This document shows, piece by piece, positions 19,001 to 29,350 of a DNA stretch of 64,000 bases. This DNA is from Orrella marina (GTDB lineage: Bacteria > Pseudomonadota > Gammaproteobacteria > Burkholderiales > Burkholderiaceae_B): contig NZ_CP028901.1 in NCBI RefSeq assembly GCF_003058465.1, forward strand, positions 2,356,001 to 2,420,000. Direction: 5' to 3'. Position 1 is the stretch's first letter. Every line of letters starts with the position of its first letter. The translations under genes were made by a program, and so were the position numbers. The notes beneath the pieces were generated by a model, which worked only from the letters and a program-made list of their open reading frames with translations, did not search any database and was not told the DNA's origin.

Positions 19001-19492
19001 TCACAATTTGAGGATTCGTTCTCCGCGTCCGACACCACAAGACCCCGTACGAACGGTTTCCAGGATTGAAGTGCGATCCAGCGAACTGATGAACGCCTGC
19101 ATTTTCTCCTGATCACCAGTGAGCTCGACGGTGTAAGTCTTGTCGGTGACATCCACAATATGACCCCGGAAGATGTCAGCCAGGCGCTTGATTTCCTCGC
19201 GTTCTTTACCGACCGCACGAACCTTGATCAGCATGAGCTCGCGCTCAATGTGCGGACCATCGGAAAGGTCCACGAGCTTGACCACATCGATCAACCTGTT
19301 CAGGTGCTTGGTGATCTGCTCGATGATTGCATCTGAACCAATCGTCGTGAGGGTTAGCCTGGACAGGGTGGGATCCTCAGTCGGCGCGACGCTCAGCGTT
19401 TCAATGTTGTATCCCCTGGCGGAAAACAGACCCACTACACGCGACAGCGCACCAGGTTCATTCTCCATGAGGACAGAAATCATGTGTTTCAT
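19001..19492 (-). CDS. ilvH: Acetolactate synthase small (regulatory) subunit
   Basis: 163-residue regulatory subunit that activates IlvB and gives valine feedback control. The N-terminal ACT domain (ENEPGALSRVVGLFSARGYNIE) and the second ferredoxin-like domain are present, matching IlvH length. The start lies 10 bp after the ilvB stop, so the two subunits are translated from one mRNA. Confidence 0.97.
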   Translation of the reverse strand: MKHMISVLMENEPGALSRVVGLFSARGYNIETLSVAPTEDPTLSRLTLTTIGSDAIIEQITKHLNRLIDVVKLVDLSDGPHIERELMLIKVRAVGKEREEIKRLADIFRGHIVDVTDKTYTVELTGDQEKMQAFISSLDRTSILETVRTGSCGVGRGERILKL

Positions 19493-19502
19493 GGCGCCAC
19501 TC

Positions 19503-21221
19503 CTACAGATCTTCGGAACCGAGAAGCATCTCGGTCAAACCTTTACCCGCCTTCACCATCGGCCAGACGTTCTCGGACTGATCAGTGATGAAGTCAAGGA
19601 ACACCAGGCGATCTTTCCTGGCGAAAGCCTCTCTGAGCGCACCTTCCACATCCGCTGGCTTGTCAATGCGCATCCCGACGTGGCCATAGGCCTCGGCCAG
19701 TGCAACAAAATCAGGCAATGCGTCCATGTAGGACTCGGAATAACGTGAGCCGTAGTCAATCTGCTGCCATTGGCGAACCATGCCAAGATACCGGTTATTC
19801 AGACAAAGAATCTTCGGCGTCAGACCGTACTGACGGCAGGTCGAGAATTCCTGGATGTTCATCTGGATAGAGCCTTCACCAGTAATGCAGGCAACCGTCG
19901 CATCCGGGTTGGCCATCTGGACACCCATGGCGTACGGCAGACCGACACCCATCGTTCCGAGTCCACCGGAATTGATCCAGCGGCGTGGCTCATCAAATCC
20001 GTAATACTGCGCAGCCCACATCTGATGCTGTCCAACATCCGATGTCACGAACGCCTGTCCTTCGGTGATTTCCCAGAGTTTTTCTACGACAAACTGAGGC
20101 TTGATCAGCTCATCCGAGGGAGCATACTTCAGACACTGACGCGAGCGCCAGACCTCAATCTGATCCCACCATTTCTTGATCCCTTCAGCGCCAAAACCAG
20201 CGTCCTTGGGCGCAGCCTCAATCTGAGCGATCATCTCATTCAGGACGTCCTTGACGTTCCCGACGATCGGCACATCGACCTTGACTCGCTTTGAAATCGA
20301 AGAAGGATCCACGTCAATGTGGATGATCTTGCGAGGATGCTGTGCAAAATGTTTCGGGTTGCCGATGACCCGGTCATCAAACCTGGCCCCGATCGCAAGC
20401 AGTACATCGCAATGCTGCATGGCCATATTGGCCTCGTAGGTTCCATGCATGCCAGGCATACCTACAAACTGCTGATCAGTTGATGGATAGGCACCGAGTC
20501 CCATCAGCGTATTGGTACAAGGCGCACCCAGTAGTCGCACCAAGGCACGCAACTGCTCCGATGCATTCGACAAGATCACGCCACCGCCCGAGTAAATCAT
20601 CGGACGCTCAGCCTGCAGCAACATCTGCACGGCTTTCTTGATCTGGCCTTGATGTCCTTTGACCACCGGCGCATAGGAGCGCATCACCACATCTGAAGCT
20701 GGTGGCGCGTACTTGGTCCTGGCAACGGTAATATCTTTCGGAATATCAACCAGAACCGGACCTGGTCTTCCGGACTTGGCAATAAAGAAGGCCTTGCGCA
20801 TGACATCAGCCAGCTCTTTGACGTTTCGGACCAGGAAGTTATGCTTGACACAGGGCCGAGTGATGCCAACCGTATCGCACTCCTGGAAAGCATCTTCCCC
20901 GATCGCGTGAGTTGGCACCTGGCCACTGATGATGACCATCGGGATCGAATCCATATAGGCCGTCGCAATGCCTGTCACCGCATTGGTAACGCCAGGTCCG
21001 CTGGTCACCAGACACACACCAACCCGCTCAGACGAACGCGAATACGCATCAGCCGCATGAACAGCAGCCTGCTCGTGTCGAACGAGGATGTGCTTGAAAT
21101 TCTTTTGTTTGAAAATTGCGTCGTAGATGTAGAGCACCGCTCCGCCTGGATACCCAAAGACGTGATCAACGCCTTCTTCAGCCAGACAGCGCACGACGAT
21201 TTCGGCGCCTGTCAGTTCCAT
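19503..21221 (-). CDS. ilvB: Acetolactate synthase large (catalytic) subunit
   Basis: ThDP/FAD enzyme condensing two pyruvates, or pyruvate with 2-oxobutyrate (572 residues). Seen: the catalytic Glu region LVRHEQAAVHAADAYSR, the FAD-binding GARFDDRVIGN, and a ThDP motif read as TGEGSIQMNIQEF followed by LNN. The usual Asp of GDG is Glu here, a variation known in the AHAS family. First gene of ilvBHC. A hairpin lies just upstream of its start. Confidence 0.97.
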   Translation of the reverse strand: MELTGAEIVVRCLAEEGVDHVFGYPGGAVLYIYDAIFKQKNFKHILVRHEQAAVHAADAYSRSSERVGVCLVTSGPGVTNAVTGIATAYMDSIPMVIISGQVPTHAIGEDAFQECDTVGITRPCVKHNFLVRNVKELADVMRKAFFIAKSGRPGPVLVDIPKDITVARTKYAPPASDVVMRSYAPVVKGHQGQIKKAVQMLLQAERPMIYSGGGVILSNASEQLRALVRLLGAPCTNTLMGLGAYPSTDQQFVGMPGMHGTYEANMAMQHCDVLLAIGARFDDRVIGNPKHFAQHPRKIIHIDVDPSSISKRVKVDVPIVGNVKDVLNEMIAQIEAAPKDAGFGAEGIKKWWDQIEVWRSRQCLKYAPSDELIKPQFVVEKLWEITEGQAFVTSDVGQHQMWAAQYYGFDEPRRWINSGGLGTMGVGLPYAMGVQMANPDATVACITGEGSIQMNIQEFSTCRQYGLTPKILCLNNRYLGMVRQWQQIDYGSRYSESYMDALPDFVALAEAYGHVGMRIDKPADVEGALREAFARKDRLVFLDFITDQSENVWPMVKAGKGLTEMLLGSEDL

Positions 21222-21705
21222 GTTGTAAATCCTTTCATGACCCGCTTCACCTTTCCGGATATGTGACTGACCGTCAGGGTTAGTTCACATGGAAGCTACG
21301 CTGGCATCTGTCACATGACTGACGCTTTCAGACTCACGGAGCCTGGCCGCCCACCCACACAACAAACCCGACGCACCTTCACCGTTCGGTTCGGCACGCG
21401 CCCCATTGGCGCATTGGATTGAAACGGATGCCTGGTTCACCGCTCGTGGCGGGAATTTTGGCAAAAATTGACTATGCCGGTGTCAGACAGGTCATCTGAT
21501 CCTGGCACAGAGACTGGAAGAATTAGAGGTACATAATTCTGCAGAATCTACCAATTTAACTTTTTCCGCAGTGCAGCGCAAATCACCCACCCCGCCTGTT
21601 GCCGTGAAGACACACAAACGAGGCAGTGCAGACCTGACTGACATCGGTACACGCACCTGCCACACCAGACACAACAGCTCGCCCAAAATCAGGTAGAGTT
21701 CGAGC
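21222..21705. promoter_or_regulatory. ilvB leader and divergent promoter region
   Basis: 484 bp without a convincing gene. An imperfect hairpin (arms 21261-21272 and 21278-21290, one bulge and one G-T pair) ends about 40 bp before the ilvB start on the minus strand and may be a leader element. I looked for a leader peptide rich in Ile/Val/Leu codons and did not find one. The right half is AT-richer and probably serves the FUSC gene. Confidence 0.4.
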
Positions 21706-23868
21706 ATGACCGAGTCCCGACTTTCTCGCCTGCAACGTTTCATCTACAGCCACCACTTTGTCAGTGGGGCCAGACGTGGCTCGGGAGTCATCCTTGCATT
21801 CGTCGTAGCGAGCGCACTTCTCGGCAATCCAAACGCAGGCATGATTGCCGCACTCGGCGCACTTTGCGTCGGCATCATCGATCAGCCCGGACCCTTGTCG
21901 CAACGCATCAGGGAAATGACGGGTGGACTCTTTCTGGGCGTTCTTGCCGTCAGTCTGACCGGCTTCGCATCCAGCCATCCCTTTTTGCTACTGATATCGG
22001 TTGTCGGTCAGACCTTCGCTTTCTCAATGTTTGCGGTATTTGGCAAACGCGGTGCGATCATCGGACTTGGCTGTCTCATCGTAACGGTAACGACCATGCA
22101 TACGCCGCTCACACCTGACGAGGTGCTTGAGCACACACTCATCACCCTGGGAGGAGGGCTGTTCTATCTCTTGTTCAGTTCCCTGGCAAGTCTCCCACTG
22201 TCAGTACGTGAAGAAGAGCAGGCTCTGTCAGTAGCGCTCTTTGCAACTGCCAACTACGTCTATGCTCGCGGGGAGATGTACGACCCGGGCACTGATATCG
22301 ATGAAGCCTATCGCAAACTGCTAGCCAGCCAGGCGGTCATGAGCGACCAGCACCAGTCTGCCCGTGACATGATCATGCGGCGATTGTCTAAAGAGGCACT
22401 GGTCGAGTCTCCTCGAAAGATCATGATATGGAACATCTACATCGACATGGTGAACATGCTCGAGATGCTGGTGGCGACTCATACTGACTACACACTGCTG
22501 CACAGAAAACTCGGTGAGTCCGACACCATCATTTTCATGCGCGATGCACTCCTGAAAATGTCATCCGAGCTTGAACGTATCGCCCAGGCCGTCACCCGTG
22601 AAAAACGGGTTCATCGCCGCAATAGCGTCAAGGCAGAATTACGAGCGCTTGAGTACGAACTTGAACAGATGAAACGTAGTGGTTTTCAGAAGGAAGAAGC
22701 ACAGACGTATGCCATTTGCGTTCAAGTCCTGCGCAGGCTGCGAAACTCCAATCGCCTGATCGAACACATGCTGGCACAAACCAGCATGCCACGCGATGAG
22801 AAGCCGCTTAACATTGATCAACTTGAAACATCCCTGGTCGAATTTCTGTCACGACAGTCGTTCCGGCCAGGTCTGCTCACGAGCAATCTTCGCAAAGACT
22901 CACCCACCTTCAGGTTTTCGCTCAGGGTCAGCCTGGGGGTTGCAATCGCACTGATGCTAGGCATTGTCTTTCCACAACTCGGACCACACGGTTACTGGAT
23001 CGTGTTGACCGTGATCATCATCATGAAACCTGCGTTTGCACTGACCAAGCAGCGCAACACCGCACGACTGACTGGCACACTGCTCGGCTGCGTGATCGCT
23101 TTCGTAGTTTTCTTTCTGACCGATGACACCCGGACCCTGATCCTGATCATGGTCGCCTCCATCATCATCGGATTCAGCTTCACGATCATCAACTACCTGG
23201 TCGCGTCTGTTTTTATGACGGTCACCCTGCTGATCGCCCTGCACTTCCTGTTACCCTCGTCTTATGATCTGGTTGCCGAGCGAGCACTCGATACAGTACT
23301 TGGCTCGATCATCGCGTTTGCCTGCAGCTACTTCCTGCCCTGGTGGGAAGCGAATTCCCTGCCTTCGCTTGCCCGTGCAGCCATCCGTGCGAATCAGGAG
23401 TATCTGCGCAGCGCGATTCGATTACTTGAGTTGCCTGGTGATGACCCGGGCCGGGATCGTTATCAACAGTACGGCCTGCCACTTGCCAGAAAAAATGCGC
23501 TTGTTGCGTTCAGCAATTTCGCACAAGCCTTCTACCGGATGATGGGTGAGCCGGCTTCGCAACAACGCTGTGTATCCGAATTCAACAATCTTCTGATTCA
23601 GAGTCACATCATGGCAGCGCAAATCAGTACCTTGATCACGGCTTCCAGTCTTCCCGGCACAGAAGTGGCCCCACTGGTCGACTCGCTTAAACAGATCGAC
23701 GCCGCGCTCGAGAACCGGGCCCTCGAGCAGATCAGTCAAAGCCTGCTCAACCGTTCAGCAGAAACGGAGCCGGCAGACTGGTACTTCCCTCTTGGTCAGT
23801 TGCAGCGTGCTGTACAGAACATCATCCGCGAATCAATGGCAATTCGGGCAGAGCCTGCGAACGCCTGA
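21706..23868 (+). CDS. FUSC-family inner-membrane protein (YccS/AaeB-like)
   Basis: 720 residues arranged as two membrane blocks of about six helices (roughly residues 20-160 and 395-540) around a soluble, partly coiled-coil middle, followed by a cytosolic helical tail. This is the architecture of the fusaric acid resistance/YccS family. Family members are proposed efflux components for aromatic acids, but no adjacent AaeA-like fusion protein or outer-membrane factor is present, so the YccS-type single-gene form is more likely. Substrate unknown. Confidence 0.85.
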   Translation: MTESRLSRLQRFIYSHHFVSGARRGSGVILAFVVASALLGNPNAGMIAALGALCVGIIDQPGPLSQRIREMTGGLFLGVLAVSLTGFASSHPFLLLISVVGQTFAFSMFAVFGKRGAIIGLGCLIVTVTTMHTPLTPDEVLEHTLITLGGGLFYLLFSSLASLPLSVREEEQALSVALFATANYVYARGEMYDPGTDIDEAYRKLLASQAVMSDQHQSARDMIMRRLSKEALVESPRKIMIWNIYIDMVNMLEMLVATHTDYTLLHRKLGESDTIIFMRDALLKMSSELERIAQAVTREKRVHRRNSVKAELRALEYELEQMKRSGFQKEEAQTYAICVQVLRRLRNSNRLIEHMLAQTSMPRDEKPLNIDQLETSLVEFLSRQSFRPGLLTSNLRKDSPTFRFSLRVSLGVAIALMLGIVFPQLGPHGYWIVLTVIIIMKPAFALTKQRNTARLTGTLLGCVIAFVVFFLTDDTRTLILIMVASIIIGFSFTIINYLVASVFMTVTLLIALHFLLPSSYDLVAERALDTVLGSIIAFACSYFLPWWEANSLPSLARAAIRANQEYLRSAIRLLELPGDDPGRDRYQQYGLPLARKNALVAFSNFAQAFYRMMGEPASQQRCVSEFNNLLIQSHIMAAQISTLITASSLPGTEVAPLVDSLKQIDAALENRALEQISQSLLNRSAETEPADWYFPLGQLQRAVQNIIRESMAIRAEPANA

Positions 23869-24277
23869 GCATAGATTGCGAGTATTGTGCGTTTCTTGCG
23901 TTACTTGCGTTACCTGCGTTACCTGCGCAACACACTCACCGCACCATCCTTTCCTGGGCATACAGACCACCCTGGCTCTAATTGCCTCAAAGGCCTGCCT
24001 CAGTTAATCTTGATGCGGTGCATTCATCGCGTTCAACTCTCAGGGATGTTATTCATCAGGATCACGACGAGAACGGATAGACGGATAGCCATGGCGAACC
24101 AATATGAAAACCGCACGTCTCAGATATTTGTAAACGACAAATCTGGTGAATGCTGCCATAGTGCCACTTTCGTTCAAAGACTGGCTGATAAACACGCAGG
24201 CAGCCGCTTGCATCGGTCGCGCGCTTGGTCTTTCAACATTCACCGCCCACTTCTACAACCGTAATCAGGAGATCACA
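23869..24277. other. Intergenic stretch containing a 9-bp tandem repeat
   Basis: About 400 bp before the acetoacetate decarboxylase gene, with no gene recognised. Apart from the tandem repeat at 23888-23932, no ordered structure is seen. Confidence 0.4.
23888..23932. repeat. 9-bp tandem repeat, about five units
   Basis: Units TGCGTTTCT, TGCGTTACT, TGCGTTACC, TGCGTTACC, TGCGCAACA in a row, starting 20 bp after the FUSC stop. The first and last are degenerate. It does not extend a coding frame. Confidence 0.8.
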
Positions 24278-25024
24278 TTGAAAATCGCTGACATTCGCGC
24301 CAATGCGTATTCGATGCCATTCGCCAACCCTTCGTACCCGAAAGGTCCCTACAAGTTCATCAATCGCGAGTTCTTCATTATTTCTTATCGCACCGATCCG
24401 GACGCGTTGCGTGCCGTGGTGCCTGAACCGCTGCGCATTGAAGAGCCGATTGTGAACTATGAGTTCATCCGTATGCCGGACTCATCAGGTTTTGGAGACT
24501 ACACCGAAACCGGACAAGTGATTGCCGTCGTTGACGAACAGGGTCGCAAAGGCGGATATACACACATGATGTACCTCGATGATGAGGCACCGATTGCTGG
24601 TGGACGCGAGCTGTGGGGCTTCCCCAAAAAGCTGGCAAACCCAACTTTGCGAGTAGAGTCTGACACACTCATCGGCACACTTGATTACGGTCCTATCCGG
24701 GTCGCAACGGGGACCATGGGTTACAAGTACGAGGAGCTCGACGCTGCTGCGCAGCAAAAAGCAATGTCAGAGAGTCCGAACTATCTGCTCAAGATCATTC
24801 CGCACGTTGACGGTTCGCCCCGGATTTGCGAACTGGTCCGGTTCTACCTGCAAGACGTGAAGGTCAAAGGCGCCTGGACAGGTCCGGTGCAACTTGAGCT
24901 CTTCAAGCATGCGCTTGCCCCCGTCGCAGACCTCCCAGTGCTGGAGATTATCGGGGCCAAGCACCTTGTTTGTGACCTTACTCTGGGGCTTGGGGAGGTG
25001 GCGTACGACTATCTGAAGGCGTAA
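24278..25024 (+). CDS. adc: Acetoacetate decarboxylase
   Basis: Decarboxylates acetoacetate to acetone and CO2 through a Schiff-base lysine. The block ELWGFPKK (residues 111-118) matches the E-[LI]-W-G-[YF]-P-K-K site of the clostridial enzyme, giving the adjacent lysines K117/K118. The start is TTG 24278, with AGGAG 7 bases upstream, giving 248 residues as in the family. The open frame back to 24146 lacks family similarity. The last 47 bp overlap the 3' end of the convergent patatin gene. In related bacteria this pair often lies near 3-hydroxybutyrate metabolism. Confidence 0.9.
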   Translation: MKIADIRANAYSMPFANPSYPKGPYKFINREFFIISYRTDPDALRAVVPEPLRIEEPIVNYEFIRMPDSSGFGDYTETGQVIAVVDEQGRKGGYTHMMYLDDEAPIAGGRELWGFPKKLANPTLRVESDTLIGTLDYGPIRVATGTMGYKYEELDAAAQQKAMSESPNYLLKIIPHVDGSPRICELVRFYLQDVKVKGAWTGPVQLELFKHALAPVADLPVLEIIGAKHLVCDLTLGLGEVAYDYLKA

Positions 25025-26600
25025 CGTCAGTATCGGTAACCGCCTGGGTTGCACTAGACACCTTTGCTACCTTGGCGCCCTCGGTCTCGCTTGCTGATTT
25101 TGTAGCCTTCTTTGCAGCTGACCGAGTGGCCGACCTGGTCGTGGCGCCTTTTGCACCCGCTGTCTTTCGTACAGCCTTTGCAGGCGCAGCCGCCTTCACA
25201 GCACGTGTTGCGCGTCCACCCTTCGAGCCCGGTTCGACCGCATTTTCTTCATCATCCACCTTCGACACACCAACTTGCGCATGATCAGCCGCAGCACTAC
25301 GGGTCTGAGCTCCTGATCCGCGAGACTCTGACGAGCCAGGTCTACCGTGAAACTGACTCGAGCTGCGCTTGCGTGTGTGAACGTCAAACGTCACAAAGTT
25401 CTCACCTTCTGCAGGCATGTCCAGGCAATCCGGGTACTCGAGAGTTTCGTTCATATCATGCTGACCGGTCTGCCAGTGCATACGCATGGTTTCGTGACTG
25501 AACTGGTAATCCTTGTAGTGACCCTCTGTAGACTTGTTCTGATAAATGAGATGAATCACGTTATATCGTGCCCCCATCATGCGACGGACCATCTCGTCAA
25601 ACCAGGGGTCATTATCACGCACTTCTTGCGGGATGCGGTCTACCGTATCGATCAGAACCTTTCGCATCTGCTGTGCCAGATGCACAACGTTGGTGACCGT
25701 ACGAGTACGACTTGAGTACTGAATATCCTTGAGCCGCTCATTGACCTGGAAAATGTCCGTGGGCAACGAGCCCTGGGCACTCCAGAGGTCGACTTGAAAT
25801 ACCAGCGTGTCTTTGCGGGGCGAGCTGCCAAGAACGTACTCCAGCGGCGTATTCGAGACGCAGCCACCGTCCCAGTAAAACTCACCGTCAATTTCTGTCG
25901 CGGGAAAGCCTGGCGGCAAAGACCCGGACGCCACGAAGTGTTTGGGAGTAAGTTTGATCTTTTCGGAATCGAAATAAACGAAGTTGCCACTCGCAACATT
26001 GGTTGCACCGAGCGACACCCTGGTCTCGCCGCTATTGATGCGGTCAAAATCCGCCAGTCTTTCAAGTGTCTCGATGATCGGAGATGTGTCGTAGAAACTT
26101 GCAACATCAGGCGATCCGCTACCCGGCGCCATCACTCTGGGTTTGAAAAACCCGTGTTGCCCGTTAATGATGGAGCTCATCGCAGACATAGAACCAAGCA
26201 TCGTCTGCGCAGCGCCGTCAAACCAGCTGGCCCAAGGGCTCGCCACCGGGGAGTGCACACTAAACATGCTCGCAAAGGGGTTGGCGGTTGCCTTGTCCGC
26301 ATCGGATCTGACACCGCCGAACAAGCCCTCCATCCAGTTGACCGGACACATAGGTGGGCTGCAAATGGTGTCCCAGAATTCATGCAGGCGTTCAACACGT
26401 TTCTCCGGGGGATTGCCCGCAATGATCGCGCAATTGAGTGCGCCAATTGAAATCCCTGCAACCCAGTTAGGGTGAATGCCGGCATGGGCAAGTCCTTCAT
26501 AAACACCCGCCTGATAGGAGCCGAGTGCACCACCTCCTTGAAGCACCAGGGCAACTTTGGGGTACTCCTGAATCTTCTTCGCGTATCTAGAATTAATCAT
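24978..26600 (-). CDS. Patatin-like phospholipase, DUF3734 type
   Basis: 540-residue serine hydrolase of the patatin fold. The oxyanion motif [11 protein letters not shown], nucleophile elbow GISIG and catalytic Asp in [11 protein letters not shown] are all present. The first ~400 residues are the enzyme plus DUF3734 region. The last ~130 are a low-complexity Ala/Lys/Ser/Thr tail. ATG 26600 overlaps the yaaA stop as ATGA, fixing the start and indicating coupled translation. Its 3' end overlaps adc on the other strand. The substrate is unknown; phospholipids or PHB-granule-associated lipids are possible. Confidence 0.9.
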   Translation of the reverse strand: MINSRYAKKIQEYPKVALVLQGGGALGSYQAGVYEGLAHAGIHPNWVAGISIGALNCAIIAGNPPEKRVERLHEFWDTICSPPMCPVNWMEGLFGGVRSDADKATANPFASMFSVHSPVASPWASWFDGAAQTMLGSMSAMSSIINGQHGFFKPRVMAPGSGSPDVASFYDTSPIIETLERLADFDRINSGETRVSLGATNVASGNFVYFDSEKIKLTPKHFVASGSLPPGFPATEIDGEFYWDGGCVSNTPLEYVLGSSPRKDTLVFQVDLWSAQGSLPTDIFQVNERLKDIQYSSRTRTVTNVVHLAQQMRKVLIDTVDRIPQEVRDNDPWFDEMVRRMMGARYNVIHLIYQNKSTEGHYKDYQFSHETMRMHWQTGQHDMNETLEYPDCLDMPAEGENFVTFDVHTRKRSSSQFHGRPGSSESRGSGAQTRSAAADHAQVGVSKVDDEENAVEPGSKGGRATRAVKAAAPAKAVRKTAGAKGATTRSATRSAAKKATKSASETEGAKVAKVSSATQAVTDTDVTPSDSRTPPPQAPE

Positions 26601-27385
26601 GACTGGGACTCCCAATTTTCTGGTCGACGAAATACCAACTTGTCTTGCGAGGAAAGATCCGGAGCGAAAACATACCCCTCACTGTCAAAGCTTTGCAGTT
26701 GCTCTGGTCTGTTAACGCGATGCTTGATGGCATATCGCGCCATCAGTCCACGCGCTCTCTTTGCGTAGAAGCTAATGATCTTCCACTGCCCTGCTTTCTG
26801 GTCCTGGAAAACACACTGGATGACACGGGCATTGAGTGTCTTGAGATCGACCACCTTGAAGTACTCGTCAGAGGCCAGATTAATGATGACAGGATCTTTC
26901 TCTTTCGCAAGACGGCTGTTCAAATACGGAGAAACCACGTCCTTCCAGTACTCATAAAGATTCTTGCCCTTTGAGTTTTCAAGACGTGTGCCCATCTCAA
27001 GCCGATATGGCTGCATCAGATCCAACGGTCTCAGCACGCCGTAAAGACCACTCAGTATCGCCACATGTTCCTGCGCCCATTGCAAATCTTTGTCAGACAG
27101 GTCACTGGCCTGAAGACCCTCGTACACATCACCGTTAAAGGCAAGAGCAGCCGGCCTTGCATTGTGCAAGGAAAACCTTGGTGTCCACTGCTGATAGCGC
27201 TCGACATTCATTTCCGCCAGGGACTGGCTTAGTGACATGAGACCGGCAACCTCGTCAGCGGATTTTGCTTTAAGGACCTCAATCAATCCTTTGGACTCAT
27301 CGACGAACAACGGATCGGAATGCAGGCTAGTCGCCAGTGGCGAGTCATAGTCAAGTTTCTTTGCAGGTGAGAGCAAAAAGAGCAT
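26597..27385 (-). CDS. yaaA: YaaA-family peroxide-stress protein
   Basis: 262 residues beginning MLFLLSPAKKLDYDSP, the characteristic start of the YaaA/DUF328 family. The family limits intracellular iron and protects against H2O2 damage, and E. coli YaaA binds DNA. Further conserved blocks: FNGDVYEGL, LSGLYGVLRPLDL and YAKRARGLMARY. The stop overlaps the patatin start. Upstream lies the tRNA-Ser gene on the other strand. Confidence 0.95.
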   Translation of the reverse strand: MLFLLSPAKKLDYDSPLATSLHSDPLFVDESKGLIEVLKAKSADEVAGLMSLSQSLAEMNVERYQQWTPRFSLHNARPAALAFNGDVYEGLQASDLSDKDLQWAQEHVAILSGLYGVLRPLDLMQPYRLEMGTRLENSKGKNLYEYWKDVVSPYLNSRLAKEKDPVIINLASDEYFKVVDLKTLNARVIQCVFQDQKAGQWKIISFYAKRARGLMARYAIKHRVNRPEQLQSFDSEGYVFAPDLSSQDKLVFRRPENWESQS

Positions 27386-27518
27386 GGTCGAACCACTCCG
27401 TATGGATACCTTTTACATCTCAAGTGTAAAGGTTTCCTGATGGAAATCGGCAGTAACCGGAAGCTCAAGGAGCCAGATGTTTTCTGATCCAGAATCTGTT
27501 AGAATCGTTGGCTTGCTG

Positions 27519-27610
<92 letters not shown>

Positions 27611-27643
27611 CAACCTGTACACAACCATTCCCGACAATGGACT

Positions 27644-27678
27644 AAACCCGCATAAACACTCCTTCTGCGAGTTTTTTT
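27644..27678 (+). terminator. Terminator after tRNA-Ser
   Basis: Stem AAACCCGCA (27644-27652) with TGCGAGTTT (27666-27674), one mismatch, followed by a T7 run, 35 bp after the tRNA. Confidence 0.7.
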
Positions 27679-28475
27679 GCGCCCCCGTGTATATACAGCA
27701 ATGGATGGACATATAGCCAATACTGGCTGCACTCTTGGATGTACCAAGCCAAACGGCATACGGGAAACAAAAACTGTCTGATGTGGCGTGCCCCTGGCAA
27801 TCACAACATATGTCACAGCCAGGGCAGGTGCAAAGCACACCCACGTGACAACTGATCTGGCATCAAAGTGGTTGTACAAAACAGCAGCACCGCTCATGCG
27901 CGTGCACAAGGGTGTTGAAATTGCTTGCACATGAACTGAGCGCAAGAATCTGATGTCCGCAGACCTGTACGGCAAGAAGAGCATGTCGAGCAATGTTTGA
28001 GCACACATTATCGACAGAGCAGGCCCTGCAAATTCACGGCCTGATTTTGACTTGACAAGGAAAAGAGTGGGCAAGTGCGCCCCGGTGCTTGGAGCCTATC
28101 TGTCTAATCGTGACCATGCCGTCATCACCTGCGCAATTGAACCCTCCGAACACCTTGACCACATCATCACAACACGAACTCCATTACAAGGCAGCATAGC
28201 GCAGTTACCTGTAAAGGCCCGGTTCTCGAATCCACGTGAGCCGCTATGACAGGATCGACAGTCACCAGACCTACACCTTGACAGGTCCGACTGCACTCCG
28301 GCTTCAAATGACATGGATTTCTGCGGGCGCCGTCACTCGACACCCGAGCACACCGCCAGTTCAGCGCCCGCGCTATACAAGAAACGGCTTCCTGGAGTCG
28401 AGTGTCGCATCGACCTCATGCCTCAAACTGACAAATCTCTGTGCGCCCTATGCGCCCTGCAAAGGACCCTTGGCC
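27679..28475. other. About 800 bp without a recognisable gene at the island edge
   Basis: Open frames here are short or antisense to the tRNA and none resembles a known family. The composition is mixed and the piece looks like decayed mobile DNA. It contains TTTGACTTGACAAGGAA (28046-28062), which recurs inverted at 35033-35049. Confidence 0.4.
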
Positions 28476-28479
28476 CATG

Positions 28480-28778
28480 TCATTACACACAAGTCATTCG
28501 TCCTGCAGTTTCCGGGCAAATTTCAGTCCGGCTGCAAAGTCGACCACCCGCTGTAATCCGAGCCAGATCGTTTTGACGCCAGGCTCACCATCATCTTTGC
28601 GACCCAGGAAGCCACCGAGCACGGCAATCAGAAGGATCACTTCATTGAGTTTAGGGAGTGACTTCGGAACCTTCTTGCGGTTAAGGATGTATGCGGCCTG
28701 CCATTCGTCCTTTTCAAACAGCAGGGCGGCATCCAGATCCGGACAGGTTCTGCCCAGACGCATCAGTCGCGCAATGCG
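28480..28778 (-). pseudogene. IS50/Tn5-like (IS4-family) transposase C-terminal remnant
   Basis: The last ~95 codons of a Tn5-type transposase survive (stop at 28494-28496): CPDLDAALLFEKDEWQ, then LPKLNEVILLIAVLGGFLGRK and GEPGVKTIWLGLQR are hallmarks of this group. The catalytic core is missing. TCATTACACACAAGT at 28480-28494 resembles the Tn5 end (TCTTATACACAAGT). The 5' break, around 28765-28780, abuts the truncated nucleotidyltransferase gene on the opposite strand, so the element or a later deletion removed that gene's start. Confidence 0.8.
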
Positions 28779-28990
28779 CGGGTCTTCGGCTCCGTGCTGT
28801 GTGGCCAGGACACCGACAGCAGCGACCTCGACATCCTCATAGACCCGACGCCGGAAACGACGCTGATGGATGTGGCCGCGATTCAGGTAGAACTGGAGCG
28901 CCTGCTTGGGGTGTCGGTCGATGTACTCACGCCCAGGGCCTTGCCCGACGCTTTCCGCAGCCGGGTTCTCTCTGAGGCGGTGCCGGTATG
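28765..28990 (+). pseudogene. MNT-type nucleotidyltransferase (MntA antitoxin) remnant
   Basis: The frame reads RNARVFGSVLCGQDTDSSDLDILID, the G-S-x10-D-x-D signature of the minimal nucleotidyltransferases that act as antitoxins to HepT by adding AMP. The N-terminus before RNARV is lost at the junction with the IS50-like remnant. At the 3' end the expected stop overlapping hepT is changed, so the frame runs on to 29090. Confidence 0.75.
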
Positions 28991-29350
28991 TCCAGGGCGA
29001 TGCGCGTCTCGGACCACCTCAGTCACATCCTCAAGGCCGTCGAGCGTATCGACCGCTATACGGCAGACATGGACGAGGTGGCATTCCTGAACAGCGAGCT
29101 TGTCCAGGACGCAGTGATCCGCAACATCGAGATCATTGGCGAAGGCATCGAACAACATACAGCGCGTTGACCCAGTTGACCCAGCGTTCGCCGCGCAACA
29201 CTACCATATTCCTTGGCGGGTCCTGTACACCATGTGCAATCGCCTCTCGCATGGCTACGACAAGGTGGACATGGAAATCGTCTGAAATACAATTCAAGGT
29301 GATCTGCCGGTGCTGTGCTGTATCAGCAGGTGCAGGCGATTGCCGGTGTG
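28988..29350 (+). pseudogene. HepT-like HEPN ribonuclease toxin, inactivated
   Basis: ATG 28988 opens a HepT frame (RYTADMDEVAFLNSELVQDAV, then IRNIEIIGEGI) that hits TGA at 29168-29170. The remainder continues in another frame (AFAAQHYHIPWRVLY) and holds the RNase motif R-x3-H in NRLSHGY. A second stop lies at 29283-29285, followed by another frame change. Several independent lesions show long-standing decay. It overlaps the MNT remnant, as in working mntA-hepT pairs. Confidence 0.8.

Noticed and set aside
21222..21705. Leader-peptide attenuator for ilvBHC
   Set aside because: No short frame rich in Ile, Val or Leu codons with a following terminator was found; only a hairpin is reported.
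28185..28245. Possible tRNA-like segment with GGTTCTCGAATCC resembling a T arm
   Set aside because: No acceptor stem or anticodon arm can be drawn around it.
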